From assembly GCA_964629635.1 (NCBI GenBank), contig CAZVQS010000001.1:186001-250000 (forward strand): a stretch of 64,000 bases of DNA, written 5' to 3'. This DNA comes from YC2-FULL-38-9 sp964629635. GTDB taxonomy: Bacteria > Patescibacteriota > Microgenomatia > UBA1406 > GWC2-37-13. Of this stretch, positions 1-8,362 are shown piece by piece. Made by a program: the position numbers and the translations under genes. Under the pieces are notes generated by a model. The model was given only the letters and a program-made list of their open reading frames with translations. It had not been told where the DNA came from and did no database searches. How positions within the stretch are numbered: the first letter of the stretch is position 1; the number at the start of each line of letters is the position of its first letter.

Positions 1-1857
1 TACATGAACCGCATCCTGCTGTACATTATCATTCTTCGGATGCAACTCTTCCATGATCCGGTTGAGACGGAGTTCCCGCCGCAAGCCTGCCTTGCCGAAA
101 AAATAATTGAGCAACAGTCGCTGATCGAGGCGCGCCGGAGGTGTGCCGGCGATGAGCGCATGAAAATGGTCGGCAAGTTCTGCCGGATCCTCACCTGCCT
201 GCAACCGGTTGTGGTATTCATCGAATGCTCCGGTAAGATTCACGTCCGATCTGATTATCTCCGTCATCTTTCCATACCAATCAGCTTCAGCCGCCATAAG
301 GGAGGCGCCGATCACCTTTCCCGACTCCTCGTATGACATGGTTCCGTCATGGGGAACATGAACCATTGACGAACCTAATGGAACAGCAGCCGTCTCCTTT
401 CGTACACGCACGCTCGCCCCGTCGACAAACTGCCGGGTAGTTTCCAGCATTCCCCGGTCTTTTGCCCCGTTCACGCCCTTGCGGAGCGCGATAAGCAGGG
501 TTCCTCCCCGCCTGGCAAATATGTAGTTCCGCTTATCGGCACGGTCAAGGCGTGCTTCCACCATTTCCCACAGTTTCTGGATCTGCTCGTCGCCCTCGAC
601 ATAGCTTGACATATCGTTGATTTCCTTAACGAATTTGAGGTCTAAACACAGCATCTTCTGGACGTTCCCCCGCCGCAATTCGCTCTGCATTCCCTCAAAA
701 GACAGGACGTTCTCGCCCAATAGCCCGTCATATACCACGCCCTCCAGAAGGTTGACAAGGTTCTCTTTACGGCGGCCAAGCTGCGCCCGCTCTTTTCCTG
801 CAGGTTGTACCGCTATTTCCTTCCGGTCGATATAGTCGGCCAATGTCATGGCAAGTGAAAGGTCAGGCGACCCGAGAAGGATGCCCGCGATTTTACGGTC
901 AAGATCCGACTCCCCTTTTGTATGCGTCACGGACGATTCAAAACCCTCCTCGTCGAACGCTCCGTCTTTGGTGAACAGCCCCCGCACCTTCCCGACCTGC
1001 TCCCCGTCCAGTATGAGACCGCGGTTTAGATACGCGAGGAAAATATTCCGTTCGACCGGATCTTCGGGCACCGTTATCACGGCGTTCTTTTCCTCATTCA
1101 GTGCGATGGGCCGCTCCTCAACCCGTCCGCTCTCCGCATTGAGGTAATATCCGGTCTTTCCCGCAAGACGGTTCCGGATTACCTGTTGGAGCCCTCTTAC
1201 CTCATCTGAGGACAATCCGCTGGTCCCCACCATAAACTCATCGCCTCCGTAACGGCACGTGGCATAGGAGCCGCTTTTACCGATTTCCATGCAATATTCG
1301 CGCGCGGCGTCATTGATAGTACGCGCCGCAGTGCTTAACAGCCAGTCGCCCGCTCCGGACATATTCGCGGAAAACAGGTCTTTAAGGTCAAGGAAAATAA
1401 AGGAGGGGTTTTCGGCAAACGTTTTCTGCTCCTGGTTATAGCCTGCCTTTTCCATGACATTGTGGACAAAGGCGGCCCGGCGGAACATGAGAACGGGCTG
1501 TGCGGTCGGTGCAACGACCGTTTCCCCAGACGGGGCAACATAGGAATAATCGAGAGTGCGCTGGAATTCCTCCGCGACTGTCCTGCGCATCAGGTCGTCC
1601 ATGGTCGCTTCGAAAAGATCAGTCGCCTGCTTCTTTCCCTGCATGAAGGTTTCGAAATCGTTGAATTCGGTTTTGAAAAGATTGCACAGATACGCGTTTG
1701 TTTCCGGATCCGCGATAAAACGGTTTGCATTCGCGAGAATCAGGGGCCCGGTGCCTTTCCGCTCACCGGTAACGGGAACCGGTGTTGGTACTTCTGACGG
1801 CAGTACATGATTATGCGCCGCAGCTGCGGCTTGGCTTCTCAACTCTCCTCCATCCAT
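1..1857 (-). CDS. Tandem GGDEF-domain protein, 3' end outside window
   Basis: A reading frame runs without a stop from the ATG at 1857 to the window edge (619 codons visible), so the C-terminus is missing. Residues about 170-210 form a GGDEF domain: a FLDLKDL strand followed by RYGGDEF at 202-208, the signature of diguanylate cyclases, which make cyclic di-GMP from two GTP. No RxxD inhibitory site stands five residues before the motif. A second GGDEF-like fold lies near residues 400-460, with the CLDLKFVKEIND and GDEQ elements intact, but the signature is ARRGGT (448-453), so it is probably inactive or ligand-binding. I see no membrane segment in the visible part, which suggests a cytoplasmic protein. 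The ATG was chosen because a TATACT box lies exactly six bases upstream. The frame stays open about 38 codons further upstream, but that stretch contains a terminator hairpin. Confidence 0.8.
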   Translation of the reverse strand, partial: MDGGELRSQAAAAAHNHVLPSEVPTPVPVTGERKGTGPLILANANRFIADPETNAYLCNLFKTEFNDFETFMQGKKQATDLFEATMDDLMRRTVAEEFQRTLDYSYVAPSGETVVAPTAQPVLMFRRAAFVHNVMEKAGYNQEQKTFAENPSFIFLDLKDLFSANMSGAGDWLLSTAARTINDAAREYCMEIGKSGSYATCRYGGDEFMVGTSGLSSDEVRGLQQVIRNRLAGKTGYYLNAESGRVEERPIALNEEKNAVITVPEDPVERNIFLAYLNRGLILDGEQVGKVRGLFTKDGAFDEEGFESSVTHTKGESDLDRKIAGILLGSPDLSLAMTLADYIDRKEIAVQPAGKERAQLGRRKENLVNLLEGVVYDGLLGENVLSFEGMQSELRRGNVQKMLCLDLKFVKEINDMSSYVEGDEQIQKLWEMVEARLDRADKRNYIFARRGGTLLIALRKGVNGAKDRGMLETTRQFVDGASVRVRKETAAVPLGSSMVHVPHDGTMSYEESGKVIGASLMAAEADWYGKMTEIIRSDVNLTGAFDEYHNRLQAGEDPAELADHFHALIAGTPPARLDQRLLLNYFFGKAGLRRELRLNRIMEELHPKNDNVQQDAVHV

Positions 1858-1863
1858 GGTATC

Positions 1864-1869
1864 AGTATA
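1864..1869 (-). promoter_or_regulatory. -10 box of the GGDEF gene
   Basis: TATACT on the minus strand, then six bases, then the ATG. Transcription would start at or next to the A of the start codon, giving a leaderless message. No good -35 was seen. Confidence 0.55.
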
Positions 1870-1916
1870 CTCTTCTTTTACCGCCTTATCAGACTGTAGT
1901 TTGACGAAAATCGCCC

Positions 1917-1966
1917 AAAAAAAACGCGCCGGGCCCTTCACAAATGTTGGAAGAACTCGGCGGCGC
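1917..1966 (-). terminator. Intrinsic terminator of the candidate ncRNA
   Basis: On the minus strand GCGCCG pairs with CGGCGC, with an inner GAAG/CTTC stem, and is followed by a run of eight T. It lies 59 bases before the GGDEF start codon and closes the transcript that begins near 2391. Confidence 0.7.
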
Positions 1967-2391
1967 TTGGGTGGTTATCTCAGGCTTGTCCTGCTAGACC
2001 ATGCCTGAAAGAATCAATCTTAGCCTGGTGAAAATGTGCTCTTGTTAAACCAAGACATCTTAAACAGGGTTATAAGATCAAGAATGATGCTCATAAGATT
2101 GAAACGGCAAATTGTAAAAGGTGCTGACTGAAACGGAAGATTGGGCCTGGTTTGCTTTCGTAATGCCTAAATAATAAGGCTTTTTATCGGGTTGGTTTGA
2201 ACCGTTTGATCCCGATGATGTTGAAAAGCGTAAAGTCCCGCCTTCCTGTCGGAAGACTGCCCATGTAACTTAAAGGTGAAGACTCATGTCTAGAACATGT
2301 GTCTCTGTTCCCGGGGCCTTCAGTTTTTTAAAAGAGCTTCTTCCGAACTAACTTATAATATTTTTTGAAGAGACTTTAATTTTTCTCTTCA
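1917..2391 (-). ncRNA. Candidate non-coding RNA of about 475 nt, family not recognised
   Basis: A good sigma70-type promoter (2399-2427) and an intrinsic terminator (1917-1966) bracket a stretch with no substantial ORF on the transcribed strand. The longest start-to-stop frame I found is about 26 codons. Several local hairpins are visible: CTTCC/GGAAG near 2240, nested ATCGGG/CCCGAT around GGTT/AACC near 2185-2215, and GCCT/AGGC near 2165-2182. I looked for tmRNA landmarks (tag frame ending in Ala-Ala, T-loop and CCA end), RNase P landmarks (the GAGGAAAGUCC helix P4 strand) and the c-di-GMP-I core, and found none. The adjacent GGDEF gene has its own -10 box, so this is more likely an independent RNA than its leader. 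Confidence 0.4.
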
Positions 2392-2398
2392 TAATTTC

Positions 2399-2427
2399 AG
2401 AATAAAGTATCTTTTTTATTTTGTCAA
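2399..2427 (-). promoter_or_regulatory. Promoter of the candidate ncRNA
   Basis: Consensus TTGACA at 2427-2422 and TATTCT at 2404-2399 on the minus strand, with a 17-base spacer. This is one of the best -35/-10 pairs in the window. The predicted start is near 2391. Confidence 0.6.
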
Positions 2428-2759
2428 GGGGTATTTTATCTTATAGTTAAAATAATAAGGTCTCTGAGGCTGGAAAATGGGTATATTTCTTACAATACTT
2501 TATGTTCCTATAATAAAAATGCATGTTATTATGTGGCCTGCAGGCGATGTTTTAATGCGGTTCTGGCCTTGATGCAAGCTACTCACCGGAATCCCGTTGC
2601 CACAAATGCACAACTTGAATTACTGTGAATCGGCAGGTGGCGGAAGTGAAGGGTTCCCGACACGCGCGGAGGTATAAACAAGCTACTCCAATCGACCGAG
2701 CACTGGCGGGAGGGATAACTTCCGACAGAATCTGACGATTCATTCTTCTCTCCTTTTGC
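2428..2759. other. Gene-free, partly AT-rich spacer
   Basis: No ORF with coding character on either strand and no convincing structured element. The left part is AT-rich; the right part, from about 2530, returns to the GC level of the genes. Confidence 0.5.
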
Positions 2760-2765
2760 TACACT
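2760..2765 (+). promoter_or_regulatory. Extended -10 box of transketolase
   Basis: TGC-TACACT, an extended -10, ends six bases before the ATG at 2772. It predicts a leaderless transcript, and no Shine-Dalgarno is present. Confidence 0.5.
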
Positions 2766-2771
2766 GGATAT

Positions 2772-4742
2772 ATGGATAAAACCGAGGAGCTGAAGGAGTT
2801 ATGTAAGCGCATACGCTTCAACATCCTGGCCTCAACGACCGAAGCAGGCTCCGGACACCCCACCTCGTCCCTTTCCGCGGTCGAGCTCATGGCGACCCTG
2901 TTCTTCGGCGGATTCCTGAGGCAGGACCTTTTGAACCCGCATTCTCCCCTGAACGACAAGGTCATATTTTCCAAAGGCCATGCCGCCCCGCTCCTCTATT
3001 CGCTCTATGAGGCGGCAGGCGTTTTGTCCCAGGCAAAGCTCATGACCCTGCGCCACTTCTCCTCGACCCTCCAGGGGCACCCTACGCCCGAATTTCCCTA
3101 TGCTGAGGTGGCGACCGGATCGCTCGGACAGGGATTGTCGGTCGGCGTGGGGATGGCTCTTGGTATCCGGCTTCTCATCACCCAGGGCAAGCTCCACATG
3201 AGGCGGGAACCGACCGTGTGGGTACTCATGGGCGACTCCGAAATGGCCGAGGGACAGATCTGGGAAGCGATGGAGGCGGCCTCCCACTACCAGCTGAACA
3301 ACATGGTGGCGGTTGTTGACGTCAACCGGCTCGGCCAGAGCGGCGAGACCGGCCTTTCCTGGCACATGGCATCCTACGCAAAGCGCGCGGAGGCATTCGG
3401 ATGGCGGACCATACTGCTCAAAAACGGCCATAATATCGAGACGGTATACAAGGCGTTCAAACAGGCTGACAGCCTCAATACCGTGCACCGCCAGAAACCG
3501 CTCATGATTATCGCCAAAACCGTGAAAGGCAAGGGAGTTCCGTTCCTTGAAGACAAACCCGACTGGCACGGCAAACCCGTACCTCTTGACCGGATCAATG
3601 AAGCGGTCGGTACGCTCGGCAGCATCGACTTTGAGGTGCAGGGCGCAATTAGCCATCCGGAAGGGGCGATCGCGCAATTTGACGAAAAGGAACAGGCGCT
3701 CCTCTATCGCCTGGAAAAAGTGATGGCTCCGGTGCCCGTTCCCTCTCCGGACAAACCGCAAAACAATTCCTATGCGACGCGTGAAGCGTTCGGGGACCGG
3801 CTCGTGACGCTTGGCCGCGAAAACAATAAAATCGTGGCGATAGATGCCGAGGTAGGGAATTCAACGTTTCTTGAAAAATTCGGTAAAGCGTATCCCGGCC
3901 GGTTTTTCCAGATGTTCATCGATGAACAGAACATGGCATCCATTGCCCTGGGCCTCGCAAAAACCGGCTTCGTCCCCTATTTTTCCACATTCGCCGCATT
4001 CCTCACTCGCAGCTTTGACCAGATACGCATGATGCAGTATTCGCTCCGGCGTATTAGGAAATCGCGAAAAACCTCTGAAACCGAACCTGACGTCAGCATC
4101 AACATTGTCGGCTCCCATGCGGGCGTTTCAATCGGCCAGGACGGCCCGTCCCAGATGGGGCTGGAAGACATAGCCATGTTCCGCTCGATCGGCCGCAGCA
4201 CAGTTCTCTATCCGTCAGATTCGGTATCCGCCGCGTATCTTACCGGGGAAATGGCAAAACGCAAAGGCATCAACTACCTGCGTACGACGCGGGCGAAAAC
4301 GCCTGTTATATATGATACGTCCGAAGAGTTTCCTATTGGAAAACTGAAAATTGTCCGTCAGAGCAAAAAAGATAGCGCAGTGATCATTGCGGCAGGTATC
4401 ACCCTCCATGAGGCGCTCAAAGCGCATGACGTCCTCAAAACCCACGGCGTCCATGCAAGGGTCGTCGACCTCTATTCGATAAAACCCATTGATACACCAT
4501 CCCTGTACGCGCTTGCACGATCAATCCCCCATTTTATCGTTGCCGAGGATCATTACCCGGCAGGAGGAATCGGGGAAGCGGTCCTTTCTGCATTAACAGG
4601 CGAAGGAAGGATGCCTGCCGGCTTCAGGTTCACCCATTTATGCGTAATGAAAACACCCCGCTCGGGAACTCCCGAGGAGCTTCTGCGGTATGAGGAAATC
4701 GACGCGCAGGCGATTGCGGAGGCGGTGACCTCTAAAAAATAA
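2772..4742 (+). CDS. tkt: Transketolase
   Basis: Thiamine-diphosphate enzyme that moves two-carbon ketol units between sugar phosphates in the non-oxidative pentose phosphate pathway. At 656 residues it is a single-chain, full-length transketolase, not the split form found in many archaea and some bacteria. The cofactor region shows SGHP at 27-30, SKGH at 67-70, GDSE at 154-157 and VDVNRLGQSG at 182-191, the usual thiamine-diphosphate/Mg binding signature. The pyrimidine-binding half carries IDEQNMAS near residue 382, where the catalytic glutamate sits, then the FSTFAAF and SHAGVSIGQDG segments, and a C-terminal transketolase domain from about residue 530. It stands alone between a non-coding spacer and a convergent gene. 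In CPR bacteria this pathway is often the main source of pentoses for nucleotides. Confidence 0.96.
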   Translation: MDKTEELKELCKRIRFNILASTTEAGSGHPTSSLSAVELMATLFFGGFLRQDLLNPHSPLNDKVIFSKGHAAPLLYSLYEAAGVLSQAKLMTLRHFSSTLQGHPTPEFPYAEVATGSLGQGLSVGVGMALGIRLLITQGKLHMRREPTVWVLMGDSEMAEGQIWEAMEAASHYQLNNMVAVVDVNRLGQSGETGLSWHMASYAKRAEAFGWRTILLKNGHNIETVYKAFKQADSLNTVHRQKPLMIIAKTVKGKGVPFLEDKPDWHGKPVPLDRINEAVGTLGSIDFEVQGAISHPEGAIAQFDEKEQALLYRLEKVMAPVPVPSPDKPQNNSYATREAFGDRLVTLGRENNKIVAIDAEVGNSTFLEKFGKAYPGRFFQMFIDEQNMASIALGLAKTGFVPYFSTFAAFLTRSFDQIRMMQYSLRRIRKSRKTSETEPDVSINIVGSHAGVSIGQDGPSQMGLEDIAMFRSIGRSTVLYPSDSVSAAYLTGEMAKRKGINYLRTTRAKTPVIYDTSEEFPIGKLKIVRQSKKDSAVIIAAGITLHEALKAHDVLKTHGVHARVVDLYSIKPIDTPSLYALARSIPHFIVAEDHYPAGGIGEAVLSALTGEGRMPAGFRFTHLCVMKTPRSGTPEELLRYEEIDAQAIAEAVTSKK

Positions 4743-4766
4743 GGCCGGAAGTTACCTCCCGGCCTT
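4741..4766. terminator. Shared bidirectional terminator hairpin
   Basis: AAGGCCGG and CCGGCCTT form a perfect eight-base stem with a ten-base loop between the convergent tkt and the gene ending at 4787. The T-rich tail is much better on the minus strand, so it chiefly serves the minus-strand gene. It overlaps the tkt stop codon. Confidence 0.7.
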
Positions 4767-4786
4767 ATATTAATACTTCTCTTCTA

Positions 4787-7700
4787 TCAGCTTCTTGTTC
4801 CTCTGCTCCTGTCTACTTCTCCCGCGGGAGCCGGCGCCATGCCGGTAAACGACTGAAGCATTTGTGCGGAAGGAGCCGGAATCCACCATTCATCAGTGCC
4901 GGTCTGTTCCCTCAGGATCTTCATGAGCTGGAATCTCAACTGGTTCGCATCCCCTTCATCGTCAACCACGCTCTGAATCCATTGAACGACCTGCATCTGG
5001 TTAGCCTGAGCCTTCTGCCTGAGTGCAAGCATCCGGGTAACCATGCCTTCCTTTTCCTGATACATCTGGGCAAGAATTCTCCTGAACTCCGCACGTGCGA
5101 ATTTGGCGGCTTCCTCGATCTGAGTTCTCCTCAAAGCGAGACGCTCCTCGGCAATAGCCAATTCCTCTTCGCCGTATGTGCCTTTCAGTTCTGCAAGCCG
5201 TGTCTGGAGCTGTCCGATGCGTTCAAGCTGCTGGCGGGCACGTGCGAATGCGCTGTTGCGTACCGCATCCCCCATTTCCTGGGCGTCCTTGACGCTGTTC
5301 AAACGCTGCAATGCCATGGTGTTGAGAGCAACCGCAATGTCGGATACCGATTTCGCGGCGGTCACGACACCGGTTTCACGGGCAAGCTCGATCGCCTGCA
5401 CTTTTTCCTGGGCTTCGGCTGCAAGGAGCGACTGCACCAGATCCCTTACTCCCTCAACGCCTTTTCCCAGCGCCTGGTTATGGGCGGTAAGCGCCGCAAG
5501 AATACCGAGGGAGCGGCCGTATCCCCCATGAGGGAACCAGATATTGGAAATGAATCCATCCATTCGCCGTGTCCTGCGGGCTTGGGCTGTCTCACCTTCC
5601 TGAGCGTTCGGTACGCCGAATGCGCCTTCAAAGAACGAAGTCGCCTGGCTCATGAGAAGACCGTCACGTGTTGAAGCGCGGGTAGTCGCACGGTCCATAA
5701 TCGCGTCCGCGACTTCCGGAGCCTCAGCTCTTCCTTCAAGGGAAGCCATCAGCTGCGGAATTTCTCCCCCTTCTTCATTCACCAGATTGTTTAAAGCAAA
5801 TGCGAGCGTTTTTGCCTCTGCGCCGGTGCTCAACTCAAGCATTCCTCCCTCCTCCATCCCCGGAATCCCCTGGGGAAGCGTGAGGGCGGTAACCCGATGG
5901 TTCCGGGCATCTATCGCGATGAAATCGTTTTCAAAAAGGGGCGTCATGCGGGCAAATCCTTCAAGGAACTGCTGCTGGCCTTCAAGCATGTCTCCTGACA
6001 GGGTCTGGGTAATGCTTACCAGGCTGTCCATGTCCTGTCTGATGCAAAGCGGCGCATCAATCCTGAGCCTGCGCGCGATCTCGTATTCAAGCCGCCGTTT
6101 GGCGTCTTCCGTCAGATTGCGTACCGGTTCATTCAGCTCGGCAAGCCGTTTTGTATCGGGTCCTACTCTGAATCCTTTCAGCTGAAGCCTGTTTCCAACC
6201 ACCCATGCCACACGCAATGCCTGAAGGACAAAGTCGTCATCACCCTTCAAAAGCATATCGATAAGGTGTGCGGGCTTATCCTGAAGGTCAGGCATGGCGT
6301 TGAAAAGAACACGGGTAAGTTCAAGGACGTCACGTGCTATAGCCGGACGGACCCCAAACCGTTCACCGCGCTCCGGCACGAACTGCTGTTCGCGCACCAT
6401 GAGCGGACGGGTTATCTCCTCCCAGCGGTCAAATACTGACCGGTCTGCAAGACCGCGCGACACGAATTTCTTGAGGAAATCCCTTTGGGCATCCTGGGGA
6501 TAATTCGGAAGGCATGTTTCATATACGAACCGGGCGATTTCCGTTACCTGCTCGCTCATAACGCCGGGTCTGCTTGTCAGCACCTCGATGAGAAGGTCGT
6601 TCATCCTGACATGAAGGCCGCGGACCGCTTCTTCGTTGGAGTACACTCCCTGTTCGAGCATTCTTCCCAGCACATAAAGCTGCACACCCGTATAATTTGC
6701 AGTCTGCTCATTATTGCGGACTGCACGGTTTCCATACACTTCAAAATAAGTAGCTTCAAGAAACGACAAGGCGACGTGGGCAAGCTGACCGGCTACTTCG
6801 GGAAGCCTGTTCTCTGCAATAACGCGGACCTGAACCGGTTGCGTTTGTTCAGGAGAAGGAGTTGAACCGTTGCTTCCCTGACGGGATGCGGTCAAACGTC
6901 CAGAAACCTTGCTCCGTACCTGTTTAAGTGCATCAACACCGGACATTGCGGGTATCACGGCAAGAGACGCTTTCGGATCAAACGGTCCGTATTTGTCAAC
7001 AAGTTTCGTATATTCACCGATCAGTTTCCGGGTCCTGGCGGTCGGAAACATTCCGTTCCGTAATATTTCCACAACTCTCCGGGGGTTTGAAAGACCGTGG
7101 GGAGCGCGGGGTGTTGACTCGGAAATGGTTACGGTCGGCATCCGGTCGCGCGTGTCTCTGAAACGGTTGGTCAGCGCGTACGCGACAAGCGGATCTGTTA
7201 TGCTTTCGTCCAAAACTCCGGTCCGTCCGGGCGAGTACTTTTCCGGTTTGACCATCAACCTGTTTTCTCCACGTGCCGGATCGGCGACCATAAGCGCTTC
7301 GCCGAAAACACCCGGATGCAGATTGTGGACGATCGCAAACCAGTTCAGACGCTGCCATTCAAGTAATTTTTCCGTCCGTTCAGGATCTGATCCTTCACGC
7401 GGATGGGTAGCGGTGTAATTGTCGCCTTCAAGGAATTCCGAGCCGGCCGCAAACGAGGTTACGATCTTGGCTGCGTCCTGTTCCGCTCCGAGCATAACCC
7501 GCTGGGTTGTGATACCGCGGTTCGTAAACAGAAGGTTGTTTGCAAGGTCAACCTGATCTTCATTCTTGGGCACTTTAAACACCGGGACTTCAGGGGTGGA
7601 AACGAAAATACCAAGTCCGGTAATAAGTTCGTCCGGATGCTTCTGCACCGCCTCATTCAATACACGGACCGCCTGGTCAACGGTATGCTCTCCCTTCAAA

Positions 7701-8293
7701 CCCTGGGCCTGATCAGCCTTCAGCGAGCGGGCAACATATCCATCGGTTGCCAGATGAAGCATGCGGGCAACAATCATGCCTTCCGCATCGCGCTGTCCAT
7801 CAAACTCTTGAAGAAGCGTAGCACATTCGTCAAATACTCCCCGCAAATAATCTATTTTATGCTTCAGTCCCCTCGCTTCCATAACGCGCTCGGCAACATA
7901 CAGGTAAATGGGCGGGGTAATGGGTCCTCTCATGATTGTTCCATCGGCTATTTCTTTCGCCGATGTCCTGATGGAAACCATAGCCTGGGCGACCAGATCC
8001 TGTGTGCTCAAATCACACATGCGTTCATGAAGCACTCCACCCAATTCCGCGATTCCGCTCACGTCAAAGCGGTTGCTGCTGAGAAGATTCAGAGCGGTTG
8101 CCGCATCAAGCGCAAACGCGGAAGCGCCGACAAACGCGTAGTCGGCAAGACCGGGAACATGCGCGGCTCCGGGCCTGTTATTCCTGAAAATAGAGGCAAG
8201 TTCATGAAGTGCGCCTCTCGGTGCCAAACTGGATGCAAATTCAGATCTCCCGTTGCCTCCAGCCGGGGGTTGTGAGTTGGATGATTGCGCCAT
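4787..8293 (-). CDS. Large soluble helical protein of unknown function
   Basis: 1,168 residues with no signal peptide and no membrane segment, so it is predicted to be cytoplasmic. I do not recognise a family. It is rich in Ala, Glu, Arg and Leu and reads as mostly helical. A low-complexity Ser/Gly/Pro/Gln linker lies near residues 455-475, and a long charged coiled-coil-like stretch runs from about 1000 to 1100. The short tail is rich in Pro/Ala and Arg. The ATG was chosen because TATAAT ends five bases upstream. The membrane protein at 8363-11326 lies directly upstream on the same strand with a 69-base gap, so the two may work together; its C-terminal cytoplasmic helical part could be the contact. 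That is inference. Confidence 0.75.
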   Translation of the reverse strand: MAQSSNSQPPAGGNGRSEFASSLAPRGALHELASIFRNNRPGAAHVPGLADYAFVGASAFALDAATALNLLSSNRFDVSGIAELGGVLHERMCDLSTQDLVAQAMVSIRTSAKEIADGTIMRGPITPPIYLYVAERVMEARGLKHKIDYLRGVFDECATLLQEFDGQRDAEGMIVARMLHLATDGYVARSLKADQAQGLKGEHTVDQAVRVLNEAVQKHPDELITGLGIFVSTPEVPVFKVPKNEDQVDLANNLLFTNRGITTQRVMLGAEQDAAKIVTSFAAGSEFLEGDNYTATHPREGSDPERTEKLLEWQRLNWFAIVHNLHPGVFGEALMVADPARGENRLMVKPEKYSPGRTGVLDESITDPLVAYALTNRFRDTRDRMPTVTISESTPRAPHGLSNPRRVVEILRNGMFPTARTRKLIGEYTKLVDKYGPFDPKASLAVIPAMSGVDALKQVRSKVSGRLTASRQGSNGSTPSPEQTQPVQVRVIAENRLPEVAGQLAHVALSFLEATYFEVYGNRAVRNNEQTANYTGVQLYVLGRMLEQGVYSNEEAVRGLHVRMNDLLIEVLTSRPGVMSEQVTEIARFVYETCLPNYPQDAQRDFLKKFVSRGLADRSVFDRWEEITRPLMVREQQFVPERGERFGVRPAIARDVLELTRVLFNAMPDLQDKPAHLIDMLLKGDDDFVLQALRVAWVVGNRLQLKGFRVGPDTKRLAELNEPVRNLTEDAKRRLEYEIARRLRIDAPLCIRQDMDSLVSITQTLSGDMLEGQQQFLEGFARMTPLFENDFIAIDARNHRVTALTLPQGIPGMEEGGMLELSTGAEAKTLAFALNNLVNEEGGEIPQLMASLEGRAEAPEVADAIMDRATTRASTRDGLLMSQATSFFEGAFGVPNAQEGETAQARRTRRMDGFISNIWFPHGGYGRSLGILAALTAHNQALGKGVEGVRDLVQSLLAAEAQEKVQAIELARETGVVTAAKSVSDIAVALNTMALQRLNSVKDAQEMGDAVRNSAFARARQQLERIGQLQTRLAELKGTYGEEELAIAEERLALRRTQIEEAAKFARAEFRRILAQMYQEKEGMVTRMLALRQKAQANQMQVVQWIQSVVDDEGDANQLRFQLMKILREQTGTDEWWIPAPSAQMLQSFTGMAPAPAGEVDRSRGTRS

Positions 8294-8298
8294 ACTGT

Positions 8299-8304
8299 AT
8301 TATA
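8299..8304 (-). promoter_or_regulatory. Extended -10 box of the 1,168-residue protein gene
   Basis: TGT-TATAAT, a perfect extended -10, lies five bases before the ATG at 8293 and predicts a leaderless transcript separate from the upstream gene. Confidence 0.6.
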
Positions 8305-8362
8305 ACAAATAAATATAGGATATCAATCCTATAACTTTTAATAATAAGGTCATGGGTAATAG

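Noticed and set aside
1917..2391. tmRNA, RNase P RNA or c-di-GMP riboswitch in the ncRNA candidate
   Set aside because: No tag frame ending in Ala-Ala, no tRNA-like end, no P4 helix word. A GCAAACC word is present, but the rest of the c-di-GMP-I core is not.
2832..3761. Long minus-strand ORF opposite transketolase
   Set aside because: It mirrors the codon pattern of a certain gene and shows no coherent domain; it is a shadow of tkt.
7403..8275. Plus-strand ORF of 290 codons opposite the 1,168-residue protein gene
   Set aside because: His/Cys/Arg-rich antisense composition, no start signal, and the opposite strand has a perfect -10 box and consistent coding character.
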